A stretch of 64,000 nt of DNA from JAQGMV01 sp963828715 (GTDB lineage Bacteria; Pseudomonadota; Gammaproteobacteria; Burkholderiales; SG8-41), in NCBI GenBank assembly GCA_963828715.1, contig CAWHFX010000019.1:1-64000 (forward strand). Reading direction: 5' to 3'. This document shows positions 36,982 through 46,032 of this stretch, in pieces. Made by a program: the position numbers and the translations under genes. How positions within the stretch are numbered: position 1 is the first letter of the stretch; each line of letters starts with the position of its first letter. Under the pieces are notes generated by a model. The model did not search any database. It had not been told where the DNA came from and saw only the letters and a list, made by a program, of their open reading frames with translations.

Positions 36982-37296
36982 TCAAGTGCAGGCCGGGGAC
37001 GCGCCCGTCCCGCCGGCGGGTGCCGCCGCGGAATCCTTGCTGGATGACTCTTTCTTGTCCTCTTTGGCGGATTCAGACTTCTCGGAGTCCGTGGGCTTCT
37101 CGGGCGATTTCCCCTTGTTCTTGAAGTCCGTGGCATACCAGCCGTTTCCCTTCAACTGGAAACCGGCGGCGCTCACGAGCTTGGTGAACGTCGCTTTGCC
37201 GCAATCCGGGCAGTCGGTAAGCAGGGGATCGCTCACTTTCTGCAGATACTCTTTCTCGAATCCGCATGTTGCGCAGCGATACTCGTAGATCGGCAT
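36982..37296 (-). CDS. FmdB family zinc-ribbon protein
   Basis: 104 residues. The start at 37296 (MPIYEYRC) has GGAG five bases upstream and is preferred over the ATG two codons earlier. The zinc ribbon is CATCGFEKEYLQKVSDPLL with a second pair CPDCG, then a phenylalanine/glycine block FQLKGNGWYATDF typical of FmdB. The tail from residue 65 is Lys/Ser/Glu-rich and probably disordered. Proposed to act as a regulator or accessory protein; the role is unproven. First gene of the aspS operon. Confidence 0.88.
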   Translation of the reverse strand: MPIYEYRCATCGFEKEYLQKVSDPLLTDCPDCGKATFTKLVSAAGFQLKGNGWYATDFKNKGKSPEKPTDSEKSESAKEDKKESSSKDSAAAPAGGTGASPACT

Positions 37297-37302
37297 GATC
37301 AC

Positions 37303-37446
37303 TCCGGTACTAAAAAGTTATTATACCTTAGCCGTTTACATCGATCCCAAGCGATGTGGGGGCGGTTCGCGGAAATGCAAGCGGCGAAGAGATCGACTCA
37401 CGGCGGCCACGGCTCAGGGGAACTCCAGTTGCGAAAGATAACGCTC
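37303..37446 (+). promoter_or_regulatory. divergent promoter region of fmdB operon and polymer-forming-like gene
   Basis: AT-rich stretch (AAAAAGTTATTATACC at about 37312-37327) between two divergent starts. TTATTATAC contains a reasonable -10 for either direction; I cannot fix start sites. Confidence 0.4.
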
Positions 37447-38601
37447 ATGCGCTCCAGACGCTCTATTGCATGCACCGCAGCAGGGTGCCTGACGATGCTC
37501 GCTCTTATCAGCGGCATCGGTCACGCGGCAGAGGACGCGGACACTCAGGGCGGCAACGTTTACATGGCGGGTGCCGAAGTCCGCGTCGACCGGGCTATCA
37601 ATCGCGACCTGGTCGCGGCGGGCGGACGCATCGAAGTCGTCGAGCCGGTCGCGGGAGATGCGGTGTTCGGGGCAGGCGCGCTGGATGTCCGGGCACCGAT
37701 CGGCGAGGGCTTACGCGCGGCAGGCGGCGTAATCAACCTCACGAGCCGGGTCCACGGCGACCTTCTGCTGGTCGGCGGTCATGTCACCCTCGGGCCGACC
37801 TCGGAGGTTCGCGGCGCAGGCTGGATCGCAGGGAGCCGGGTAGCGATAAACGGCCGGGCGCTCTCGGGCCTCAAGCTGTACGGGCGCGAGATCGTGATCG
37901 CCGGCGAGATCCATGGCCCGCTGGAGCTGTCGGGTCACCGCATCGAAGTCCTCAGCACCGCCCGCATCCATGGCGACATCGAATACTCGAGCGGCGAGGA
38001 CATCAAGATCGATCCGGCGGCGCGCATCACCGGTCAGATTACGCGCGCGACCAACACGATCGATATCTCGAACCCGATCGCGGACATTCCGATCCTGAAA
38101 GCGTTGCGGCCCCTGCTGCTCACCGGATTGCTCGTGGCCGGCCTGCTGCTCTACAGCCTTTTTCCGCGCTTTACGGAGCACGCGAGCACACTCATCCGCG
38201 AGGCGCCGGTCCGCACACTGGGTATCGGGACTGCCCTCTTCTTCAGCGTACCGCCCGTCGCCGTGCTGCTCGTGATCACGATCATCGGCATACCGGTCGC
38301 CATCGCGCTCGGCGCGTTTCACGCGCTGGCGCTGCTCGCCGCCTATCTTGTGAGCTGCTTTTTCGTGGGCGACGTGCTGGCGCGGCTGATCGGGCAGAAA
38401 CCCCGATCCAAAGGGTGGCGGATGGTCCTGCTCGCAATCGGACTCTTCGTACTGACGTTCCTAACGACGCTGCCGTACGTCGGCCCCTTCCTGATCCTGC
38501 TGGCTTGCATCGCGGGATTGGGCGCTATCCTCCTGCAGGCGTTCAGCCGCTACAGCACTGCGGCCGCAAGCGAGGCGATGCCGAGCGCGCCGTTCTGGTA
38601 G
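37447..38601 (+). CDS. membrane protein with bactofilin-like (polymer-forming) repeat region
   Basis: 384 residues from the ATG at 37447. A signal sequence (TAAGCLTMLALISGIGHA) is followed by about 180 residues of short glycine/valine beta-helix rungs (NRDLVAAGGRIEV, GDAVFGAGALDV, GDLLLVGGHVTLG, GDIEYSSGEDIKI), as in polymer-forming/bactofilin-like proteins. About five transmembrane helices complete it (LLLTGLLVAGLLLYSL, VPPVAVLLVITIIGIPVAI and others). The beta-helix would face the periplasm. Such proteins are common but uncharacterised. An upstream in-frame ATG at 37354 lacks a signal context. Confidence 0.75.
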   Translation: MRSRRSIACTAAGCLTMLALISGIGHAAEDADTQGGNVYMAGAEVRVDRAINRDLVAAGGRIEVVEPVAGDAVFGAGALDVRAPIGEGLRAAGGVINLTSRVHGDLLLVGGHVTLGPTSEVRGAGWIAGSRVAINGRALSGLKLYGREIVIAGEIHGPLELSGHRIEVLSTARIHGDIEYSSGEDIKIDPAARITGQITRATNTIDISNPIADIPILKALRPLLLTGLLVAGLLLYSLFPRFTEHASTLIREAPVRTLGIGTALFFSVPPVAVLLVITIIGIPVAIALGAFHALALLAAYLVSCFFVGDVLARLIGQKPRSKGWRMVLLAIGLFVLTFLTTLPYVGPFLILLACIAGLGAILLQAFSRYSTAAASEAMPSAPFW

Positions 38602-38621
38602 GGGGCGGTGCTCGAAGGGAG

Positions 38622-38776
38622 TGGCGCTCGCCTCCGGCTCGGGCCTCGCCACCCTACGTAACAGAGGGACACCATGCCATGGTTTCCCTCCGTAACCTCC
38701 TTTCCGGTCGTCGCGTGTCGCCTGACAACTGCGACACGCAATTTTGAGGGCGGCGCTCGCCTCCGGCTCGGCCTCG
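38622..38776. repeat. pair of direct repeats between polymer-forming-like gene and ssb
   Basis: GGCGCTCGCCTCCGGCTCGG followed by a CCTCGC occurs at about 38,622-38,648 and again at 38,752-38,776. Between them lies a hairpin. No gene is visible in the 180-bp spacer. Confidence 0.65.
38713..38746 (+). terminator. hairpin, probable terminator
   Basis: Perfect 9-bp stem GCGTGTCGC/GCGACACGC with a 9-base loop, followed by AATTTTG. It lies 112 bp after the plus-strand gene and 37 bp before the end of convergent ssb, so it could serve either. Confidence 0.5.
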
Positions 38777-38782
38777 CTGCCC

Positions 38783-39241
38783 CTAAAAGGGGATGTCGTC
38801 CTCGAGATCGTCGATCGAGCCGGCGGGTTTGCGCGCAGCGGCGGGCTTTCCAGGCGCGGGCGCGGTCTGAGAACCGGCGAACTCGCGACCCATCGCGTCC
38901 GCGCCACCTGACCGGCCACCGAGCAATTGCATACGATCGGCGACGATCTCGGTGGAATAGCGATCCTGGCCGTCCTTGTCCTGCCACTTGCGTGTGCGGA
39001 TGCGGCCCTCGACATAGACCGGCGAACCTTTCTTTAGATATTCGCCCGCGATTTCAGCAGTCTTGCCGAAGAAAGCGATCCGGTGCCATTCCGTGTGCTC
39101 CTGCTTCTCGCCGCCCTTGTCCTTCCAGTTCTCGGTGGTGGCGATGCGGATATTCGTGACCGCGTCGCCGCTCGGCAGGTAGCGCGTCTCCGGATCCGCC
39201 CCGAGATTTCCAATCAATATCACCTTGTTTACGGATGCCAT
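38783..39241 (-). CDS. ssb: single-stranded DNA-binding protein
   Basis: 152 residues. The OB fold is at residues 1-110 (VNKVILIGNLGADPETRYLPSG, TEWHRIAFFGKTAEIAGEYL, YVEGRIRTRKWQDKDGQDRY). A Gly/Ala/Pro-rich linker and the acidic tip DDLEDDIPF follow, the docking tail for DNA repair and replication partners. The start overlaps the stop of the upstream transporter by 13 bp. Full length. Confidence 0.96.
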   Translation of the reverse strand: MASVNKVILIGNLGADPETRYLPSGDAVTNIRIATTENWKDKGGEKQEHTEWHRIAFFGKTAEIAGEYLKKGSPVYVEGRIRTRKWQDKDGQDRYSTEIVADRMQLLGGRSGGADAMGREFAGSQTAPAPGKPAAARKPAGSIDDLEDDIPF

Positions 39242-40620
39242 CCGAATTCCCCCTTCTCTGCAATTGTCTGCAGAACATTTTGTTCGTCAAAGCGCGTACT
39301 GTCCACCTTCAGGTACGCCGTGCATTCTGCCGCATCGATGCGGGCTTCGTGCACGCCCCGCAGATCTCTCAACGCCGCCGCAAGTGCTTCACTCTCGCGC
39401 GGCCCGAGTGTCGGCACGGTGTAAGTGCGAGTGCTGAGGGATGCGGGTGGACGCATGCCCGGCGCTACTACTAACCAGATAACGAGCAGCACGACGTCCA
39501 CGATGACAACGCCGGTCATTCCCCAGCGACCAAATACGAACCCGCCCACCGCGGCACCGGCAAAAGTACCGAGAAACTGCACGCTGCTGTAGACGCCGAT
39601 TGCGACACCCTTGCTTCCGGCAGGCGCCATGCGCGAGGTGAGGGAGGGCAGCGTTGCTTCGAGAATATTGAACGGCGTGAAAAAAAGCAGCAGGAAGAAC
39701 GAGAGTTGCGCGATGCTCGAAGTGAGCCACGGAAGCGCGAGATGCGCGACGAGCAACAATGCAACGGCCCCGACGAAACTCTGTTTGAGGCGCCCCGGCC
39801 GTCCCTGCTTCATGATCACCGGCACCATCAGCACGACGGAGCCGAGCATGACCGACAGGTAGACCTTCCAGTGCTCGCCGAGCGGCAGACCCGCGTCGCG
39901 CAGCGAGAACGGCACGGCGATGAAGAGCGCCATCAGCACCGCGTGAAGCGCAAAGATGCCGTAATTCAGTCGCGCGAGTTGCGGATCGGCGGCGACGCGC
40001 CAGAATTCGCGCAAGCCGCTCGCGCTGGCGGCCGCGGGCGTGTCGGAGATGCTCGGCACGATGCGCCATACGACGACCATCGCCGCGATCGCAAGCACGC
40101 CCGTCATCGCGAAAATTCCGGGCACGCCGATATGGCGGTTCAGCCACGGGCCTGCGACCAGCGACACCGCGAAGGAGAGTCCGATCGTCGACCCGATCAT
40201 CGCCATCGCCTTCGTTCGATGCTGCTCGCGGGTGAGATCAGCCGCCGCGGCCATGACCGCCGCCGAAATGGCGCCTGCACCCTGCAGTATGCGTCCGACG
40301 ATCACGACGTAGATGCTCGCCGCGGCCGCAGCCACGAAGCTGCCCAGTGCGAACATCACGAGCCCCGCATAGATCACGCGCTTGCGTCCGTAGCGGTCGG
40401 ACCACCACCCGAACGGAATCTGCAGTATTGCCTGCGTGAGTCCGTAGACGCCGAGAGCGATGCCGACGAGGGTGAGGTTCGTGCCGCCGGGAATCTGCTC
40501 CGCATAAATCGCGAACACCGGCAGGATCACGAACATGCCGAGCAGGCGCAGCCCGAAGATGCTGGCGAGCCCGATGCTCGCACGCAACTCCACGGGCGTC
40601 ATTCGATCGCGCTCGGACAT
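39229..40620 (-). CDS. MFS transporter with C-terminal YAM domain (YajR-like)
   Basis: 463 residues with 12 hydrophobic segments. The signature loop is FGWWSDRYGRKRVIYAGL; motif-like GRILQGAGAISAAVMA follows. The C-terminal ~65 residues (LRDLRGVHEARIDAAECTAYLKVD and IAEKGEFGW) form a small ferredoxin-like domain as in E. coli YajR. A proton-linked exporter with unknown substrate. Adjacent to ssb and divergent from uvrA, an order common in betaproteobacteria. Confidence 0.88.
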   Translation of the reverse strand: MSERDRMTPVELRASIGLASIFGLRLLGMFVILPVFAIYAEQIPGGTNLTLVGIALGVYGLTQAILQIPFGWWSDRYGRKRVIYAGLVMFALGSFVAAAAASIYVVIVGRILQGAGAISAAVMAAAADLTREQHRTKAMAMIGSTIGLSFAVSLVAGPWLNRHIGVPGIFAMTGVLAIAAMVVVWRIVPSISDTPAAASASGLREFWRVAADPQLARLNYGIFALHAVLMALFIAVPFSLRDAGLPLGEHWKVYLSVMLGSVVLMVPVIMKQGRPGRLKQSFVGAVALLLVAHLALPWLTSSIAQLSFFLLLFFTPFNILEATLPSLTSRMAPAGSKGVAIGVYSSVQFLGTFAGAAVGGFVFGRWGMTGVVIVDVVLLVIWLVVAPGMRPPASLSTRTYTVPTLGPRESEALAAALRDLRGVHEARIDAAECTAYLKVDSTRFDEQNVLQTIAEKGEFGWHP

Positions 40621-40694
40621 CAGAAGGGGTTTGGAACGTTGGGATTGCGAGGGGGTCTCCGGTATATTAACAGGTTTACTTTCAGCGCCCGTCC
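40621..40694. promoter_or_regulatory. divergent promoter region of the MFS/ssb genes and uvrA
   Basis: The 74-bp spacer between two divergent starts contains TATATTAAC at about 40,663-40,671, a good -10 candidate for uvrA. I see no clear LexA-type CTG...CAG box, so SOS control of uvrA is not shown. Confidence 0.4.
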
Positions 40695-43577
40695 ATGGCT
40701 GCCGTCACATCTTCAAAACCGATTTCGCTGCAGGAAGTAAGTTCGGCCGAGGCCGCGACGGGCGATTTCATACGCATTCGCGGCGCGCGCACCCACAATC
40801 TCAAGAATGTCAATCTGGATCTGCCGCGCAACCGTCTGGTCGTGATCACGGGTCTCTCCGGCTCCGGCAAGTCGTCGCTTGCGTTCGACACGCTGTACGC
40901 GGAAGGCCAGCGCCGTTACGTGGAGTCATTGTCGGCATACGCGCGCCAGTTTCTCCAGCTCATGGAAAAGCCGGACGTCGACCTGATCGAAGGTCTTTCG
41001 CCGGCCATCTCGATCGAGCAGAAGGCGGGGAGCCACAATCCGCGCTCGACCGTCGGCACGGTGACCGAGGTTCACGACTACCTGCGACTTCTTTTCGCGC
41101 GCATCGGCGATCCGCACTGCCCCGATCACAACATCACGCTGACGGCCCAGAGCGTTTCGCAGATGGTCGATCACGTGCTTACGCTGCCGGAAGACACCCG
41201 CCTCATGGTGCTGGCGCCGCTCATCGTGGGACGCAAGGGCGAGCAGGCGGACCTCTTCGAGGAGTTGCGCGCGCAGGGTTTCGTGCGCATTCGCATCGAC
41301 GGCAAGGTATATGAGCTCGAGGAGCTGCCGAAGCTCAACCGCAACGTGAAACACACGATCGAGGTCGTCGTGGACCGCCTCAGGGTGCGCGCCGATGCCA
41401 AACAGCGTCTCGCCGAATCGTTCGAGACGGCGCTGCGCCACGCGGACGGCCGCGCGCTTGCAGTCGAGATCGACACGGGCAAGGAACACCTGTTCTCGGC
41501 GAAGTTCGCGTGTCCCGTGTGCAGCTACTCATTGCCGGAGCTGGAGCCGCGGCTCTTCTCGTTCAACAATCCAATGGGCGCCTGCTCCCGCTGCGACGGG
41601 TTGGGATCGGTCAGTTTTTTCGACCCCAAGCGCGTGGTCGCGTTCCCCGAGCTTTCGCTCGCCTCCGGCGCCATCAAAGGCTGGGATCGGCGCAACCAGT
41701 TCTATTTCCAGATGCTGCAGTCGCTGGCGAATCACTATGGGTTCGATCTGGAGCAGCCGTTCGTGGATCTGCCAGCGCATGTACAGGAAGCGATCCTTCA
41801 CGGCTCCGGCAAGCAGAAGATTCGTTTCCTTTACGTCGGAGAAAAGGGCAACAAGCACATCCGCGAGCACCCGTTCGAAGGCGTCCTGCCGAATCTCGAG
41901 CGGCGTTATCGCGAGACGGACTCCGTCGTCGTCCGTGAAGAGCTCGCGAAGTATCTCAACACGCAGCCGTGTCCCGAATGCGGAGGTACTCGACTGCGGC
42001 GAGAAGCACGGTGCGTCACGATCGCCGGGAAAGCGATCTACGAGATTTCAGCGTTGCCTCTAACGGATACCATTCGATTCTTCGACGCGCTCAACTTGCC
42101 CGGTGTGAAGCAGGCAATCGCCGAAAAGATCGTGCGCGAGATCCTGAACCGCCTGCAATTTCTGGTGAACGTAGGGCTCGAGTACCTGTCGCTTGATCGT
42201 TCCGCGGACACGCTCTCGGGCGGTGAAGCGCAACGCATTCGTCTCGCGAGCCAGATCGGCTCGGGATTGACCGGCGTCATGTACGTGCTCGACGAGCCGT
42301 CGATCGGATTGCATCAGCGCGACAACGCTCGCCTCCTGCAAACGCTCAAGCGCCTGCGCGACATCGGCAACTCGGTCATCGTGGTGGAACACGATGAAGA
42401 AGCGATCCTGAGCGCCGATTACGTGGTCGACATGGGATTGGGCGCAGGCGAGCACGGCGGACGCGTCGTCGCGCAGGGGACGCCCGCGGACGTGAAGCAC
42501 CATCCGGAGTCGCTGACCGGTCAGTACCTGAGCGGGCGCCGGCGCATCGAAGTCCCCGGCCTGCGTCATCGCGTGAATCCTAAACGGCAGCTCACGATTG
42601 CCGGCGCGACCGGCAACAACCTCAAAAACGTGACCGTCGACCTGCCGGTCGGACTCTTCGTCTGCGTGACGGGCGTGTCCGGCTCGGGAAAATCGACGCT
42701 CGTCAACGACACGCTCTACAACGCAGCCGCGCGCCACCTTTATGGCAGCAGCGCCGAACCCGCGGCACACGAGGCGATTACCGGCCTCGAGCTGTTCGAC
42801 AAAGTCGTGAACGTCGACCAGAGTCCGATTGGCCGTACCCCGCGCTCGAACCCGGCGACGTATACGGGACTCTTCACGCCGATACGCGAGCTGTTTGCGG
42901 GCGTGCCGACGGCGCGTGAGCGCGGTTACGGCGCCGGACGCTTTTCGTTCAACGTCAAAGGAGGACGATGCGAAGCATGTCAGGGCGACGGCGTGCTCAA
43001 GGTCGAGATGCATTTCCTGCCCGACATCTACGTGCCGTGCGACGTCTGTCATGGCCGGCGCTACAACCGTGAAACGCTCGAGGTGCAGTACAAGGGACGC
43101 ACCATCCACGAAGTGCTGGAGATGACGGTCGAGCAGGCAACGGAGTTCTTCAGCGCCGTGCCGATGCTCGCGCGCAAACTGCAGACCCTGCTCGACGTCG
43201 GTCTCGGCTACATCAAGCTCGGTCAGAGCGCGACGACGCTTTCCGGCGGCGAAGCACAGAGAGTGAAGCTCGCGCTGGAGCTCTCGAAGCGGGACACGGG
43301 CCGCACGCTTTACATCCTCGACGAGCCCACGACCGGGCTTCACTTTCACGACATCGATCTGCTCCTGCGGGTGCTGCAACGCCTGCGCGATCATGGCAAC
43401 ACGATCGTAGTGATCGAACATAATCTGGAAGTCATCAAGACCGCGGACTGGGTGATCGACCTCGGCCCGGAGGGCGGAGATGGCGGAGGCAGCATCGTTG
43501 CGGTCGGGCCGCCTGAAGAAATCTCCCGCAACCCGGCAAGCCACACCGGTCGCTATCTCAGGCAAGTGGTTTCGTGA
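40695..43577 (+). CDS. uvrA: excinuclease ABC subunit A
   Basis: 960 residues. Two ABC ATPases: Walker A GLSGSGKSSLAFDTLYAEGQ and GVSGSGKSTLVNDTLY; signatures LSGGEAQRIRLA and LSGGEAQRVKLALEL; Walker B YVLDEPSIGLHQ and YILDEPTTGLHF. Zinc modules show as CPVCSY with CSRC, CPECGG, and CEACQG with CDVCHG. It recognises DNA damage with UvrB in nucleotide excision repair. Full length and in frame. The stop overlaps the next gene's GTG start. Confidence 0.96.
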   Translation: MAAVTSSKPISLQEVSSAEAATGDFIRIRGARTHNLKNVNLDLPRNRLVVITGLSGSGKSSLAFDTLYAEGQRRYVESLSAYARQFLQLMEKPDVDLIEGLSPAISIEQKAGSHNPRSTVGTVTEVHDYLRLLFARIGDPHCPDHNITLTAQSVSQMVDHVLTLPEDTRLMVLAPLIVGRKGEQADLFEELRAQGFVRIRIDGKVYELEELPKLNRNVKHTIEVVVDRLRVRADAKQRLAESFETALRHADGRALAVEIDTGKEHLFSAKFACPVCSYSLPELEPRLFSFNNPMGACSRCDGLGSVSFFDPKRVVAFPELSLASGAIKGWDRRNQFYFQMLQSLANHYGFDLEQPFVDLPAHVQEAILHGSGKQKIRFLYVGEKGNKHIREHPFEGVLPNLERRYRETDSVVVREELAKYLNTQPCPECGGTRLRREARCVTIAGKAIYEISALPLTDTIRFFDALNLPGVKQAIAEKIVREILNRLQFLVNVGLEYLSLDRSADTLSGGEAQRIRLASQIGSGLTGVMYVLDEPSIGLHQRDNARLLQTLKRLRDIGNSVIVVEHDEEAILSADYVVDMGLGAGEHGGRVVAQGTPADVKHHPESLTGQYLSGRRRIEVPGLRHRVNPKRQLTIAGATGNNLKNVTVDLPVGLFVCVTGVSGSGKSTLVNDTLYNAAARHLYGSSAEPAAHEAITGLELFDKVVNVDQSPIGRTPRSNPATYTGLFTPIRELFAGVPTARERGYGAGRFSFNVKGGRCEACQGDGVLKVEMHFLPDIYVPCDVCHGRRYNRETLEVQYKGRTIHEVLEMTVEQATEFFSAVPMLARKLQTLLDVGLGYIKLGQSATTLSGGEAQRVKLALELSKRDTGRTLYILDEPTTGLHFHDIDLLLRVLQRLRDHGNTIVVIEHNLEVIKTADWVIDLGPEGGDGGGSIVAVGPPEEISRNPASHTGRYLRQVVS

Positions 43578-44797
43578 GAACACGCGCGTGGGCAGCGCTT
43601 TTCGGCTTCGCCCGCGCACGCGCGGCAGCAAACCCCACGCCGCGATGCGAATTCCGTTGTGCGCGCCGAGTACTCGGCGCAGCGTTCAATTCCGTTGGTG
43701 CGCTCCTTGTAATCGCGCTTACGTCTGCCGGTCCTTCGCACGCGCAGACACCGCAGGCGGTGCGCATCGGCTTCGCCTCACCCCTTACCGGGCCGCAAGC
43801 GCACTACGGCAAGGACAATCTGAACGGCGCGCGGATGGCAATCGATGCGCTCAACAAACGCGGTGCAAGGATCGCCGGAAAGCCGGTGCGCTTCGAGCTC
43901 ACAGTCGAAGACGATCAGGCCGATCCGAAGACCGGCACGATCGTCGCCCAGCGGCTCGTGGACGCGGGCGTTCGCGGCGTCGTGGGCCACTTCAATTCGG
44001 GCGTGACGATTCCGGCATCGCGCATCTACAGCGAGGCCGGCATACCGCAAGTCTCCGTCTCCACGAATCCCAAGTACACGCGGCAGGGCTATGCGACGGC
44101 TTTCCGCATCATGGCCGACGATGACAGGCAGGGGGCGATGCTGGGCGCGTATGCCGTGCGCCAGCTCGGCTTCAAGCGAATTGCCGTGGTAGACGACCGC
44201 ACCGCCTATGGCCAGGGACTGGCGGACAGCTTCGTTACTTCGACCAAAGCAGCGGGTGTGCAGGTTGTCAGGCGCGAGTACATCAGCGACAAGGATTTCG
44301 ATTTCCGGCCCCTGCTCACACTGCTCAAGTCGGCGGCGCCGGAAGCGATCTTCTTCGCCGGGTACGATACTCAGGCCGGCCCGCTCGCGCGTCAGATGAA
44401 AGAGCTGGGGCTCATGGCGACACTGCTCGGCGGTGAGACCCTCAACACCACGAAATTCGTGGAGCTCGCAGGCCCCGCCGCCGAAGGCCACGTTGCATCG
44501 ACGCCAGGGGCACCGCTCGCGAGGCGCCCAAATGGCGTCCAGTTCGCACGCGCTTATCGCGAACGGTTCAATCAGGAAATCGGGCTCTACGCGCCCTACT
44601 TCTATGACGGGGTGATGCTGCTTGCGCGTGCGATCGAGCTCGCCGGCAGTGCAGAACCCCACGCCTATCTGCCGCAGCTGAAGCGCATTCGCTACGAAGG
44701 CATAACCGCGGACATCGAATTCGAAGAGCGCGGCGACCTCAGGAACCCTCAGCTTTCGGTCTTTCGGGTCGAGAACGGGCGCTGGGTACTGAAGTAG
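43574..44797 (+). CDS. periplasmic branched-chain amino acid-type substrate-binding protein (LivK-like)
   Basis: 407 residues from a GTG that overlaps uvrA. After an unusually long Ala/Arg-rich head, a signal segment (GALLVIALTSAGPSHA) leads into the type I periplasmic-binding fold: VRIGFASPLTGPQAHYGKDNLNGARMA, GVVGHFNSGVTIPASRIYSEAGIP, RIAVVDDRTAYGQGLADSF, EAIFFAGYDTQAGPLARQM. No permease or ATPase genes follow, so it would act with a transporter encoded elsewhere or as a sensor partner for the next gene's kinase. A start nearer the signal peptide is possible. Confidence 0.85.
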   Translation: MRTRAWAALFGFARARAAANPTPRCEFRCARRVLGAAFNSVGALLVIALTSAGPSHAQTPQAVRIGFASPLTGPQAHYGKDNLNGARMAIDALNKRGARIAGKPVRFELTVEDDQADPKTGTIVAQRLVDAGVRGVVGHFNSGVTIPASRIYSEAGIPQVSVSTNPKYTRQGYATAFRIMADDDRQGAMLGAYAVRQLGFKRIAVVDDRTAYGQGLADSFVTSTKAAGVQVVRREYISDKDFDFRPLLTLLKSAAPEAIFFAGYDTQAGPLARQMKELGLMATLLGGETLNTTKFVELAGPAAEGHVASTPGAPLARRPNGVQFARAYRERFNQEIGLYAPYFYDGVMLLARAIELAGSAEPHAYLPQLKRIRYEGITADIEFEERGDLRNPQLSVFRVENGRWVLK

Positions 44798-44882
44798 GCC
44801 AAACCGCGATTGCGTCACGGGTCGCAGTTCCGGTGCCCTCAGCGCATCGAACTGGCGCGCATCTTGCAGCGGCAGGCGGCCT

Positions 44883-46022
44883 ATGTCTACGCTCGAGACC
44901 TCTCGCGTGAATGCCTCCGAAGCCGAGATCCTTCTGCGGCTCGCAATGGAGCAGACCTCCGATCAGGCGTGTCTGCTGCTCGACCGCAATGGCGTGATCC
45001 GCTGGTGCAACCAGACCGCTGCACGCATGTTCGGCTATACGCCGCCGGAGCTGCTCGCGCTTGCGGTGCATCGCCTTTTTGCGCCGGAGGACGTCCAGCA
45101 GGGCATTCCGGATTACGAGCTTTACGTCGCGAGCTGCAGCGCCGATATGAACAACGACCGCTGGCTCATGCGTTCGGACGGCTCCCGCTTCTGGGCGACC
45201 GGCTCCACCACCGCCCTGCGCAACAAACACAGCGAGGTCATCGGCTTTGCCAAGACCATTCGCAACCGGACCGACCTCAAGGAGCAGCTCGAGATGCTGC
45301 GCAATCGCGTGGATACGCTCGTAAAGGCGGACGAACACAAGAACATCTTCCTTTCGACGCTTTCCCACGAGCTCCGCAATCCGCTCGCGCCCCTCATGAA
45401 CGCGTTGCAGTTGATCCGCATGACGGGGCTCCGGGACAGCGCGCTGCATTACCCGATCAAACTGATCGAGCGGCAGGTGGAGTTCATCCGGCGGCTCGTG
45501 GACGACCTCCTCGACATCACGCGCATCAGCGCGGGGAAGCTACAGCTCGAATTTCATGCCGTCGACTTGCGCGATGTGCTGACCCGCGCGGTCGAAACGG
45601 CGCGCCCGCTGATCTCGCAACGTCACCACGAATTCGTCGAGTACATTCTGGATGAGCCAATACTCCTGAAGGCCGATGCCGGCCGCCTCGAACAGGTGTT
45701 CGTGAACCTGCTCACCAATGCGGCCAAGTACACAGCCGAACACGGCCGCATCGAGCTGCGGGCCTCGATGGAGCAGAACGAGGCGCTGGTGCACGTGCTT
45801 GACACTGGCGTGGGCATTGCAAAAGAAATGCAGCCGCACATTTTCGAACTGTTCACCCAGGTGGGCTCGACGCAGGCCTCGGGCGGCGGTCTGGGAATAG
45901 GCCTGTCGCTCGTGAAGAATCTCGTGGAGCTGCACGACGGTTCGGTGCAGGTAAAGAGCGAGGGTGCCGGCACCGGCTCGGAGTTCATCGTCCGCCTGCC
46001 CCTCGCTACGCCGCGCGCCTGA
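44883..46022 (+). CDS. cytoplasmic PAS-domain sensor histidine kinase
   Basis: 379 residues, no membrane segment. The PAS domain at about 15-130 (LLLDRNGVIRWCNQTAARMFGY, then FWATGSTTALRNKHSEVIGF) is followed by a short coiled coil and HisKA with STLSHELRNPLAPLMNALQ. The ATPase domain has NLLTNAAKYT (N box), VLDTGVGIAKEM (G1), IFELFTQVGS (F box) and GLGIGLSLVKNLVELH (G2). No receiver gene is adjacent, so the partner regulator is unknown. It lies 85 bp after the binding-protein gene on the same strand. Confidence 0.9.
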   Translation: MSTLETSRVNASEAEILLRLAMEQTSDQACLLLDRNGVIRWCNQTAARMFGYTPPELLALAVHRLFAPEDVQQGIPDYELYVASCSADMNNDRWLMRSDGSRFWATGSTTALRNKHSEVIGFAKTIRNRTDLKEQLEMLRNRVDTLVKADEHKNIFLSTLSHELRNPLAPLMNALQLIRMTGLRDSALHYPIKLIERQVEFIRRLVDDLLDITRISAGKLQLEFHAVDLRDVLTRAVETARPLISQRHHEFVEYILDEPILLKADAGRLEQVFVNLLTNAAKYTAEHGRIELRASMEQNEALVHVLDTGVGIAKEMQPHIFELFTQVGSTQASGGGLGIGLSLVKNLVELHDGSVQVKSEGAGTGSEFIVRLPLATPRA

Positions 46023-46032
46023 GACAGCGAAC

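Noticed and set aside
34400..37288. Very long open frame opposite aspS, DUF502 and fmdB
   Set aside because: It is complementary to three strongly supported genes and shows no family motif; GC-rich antisense shadow.
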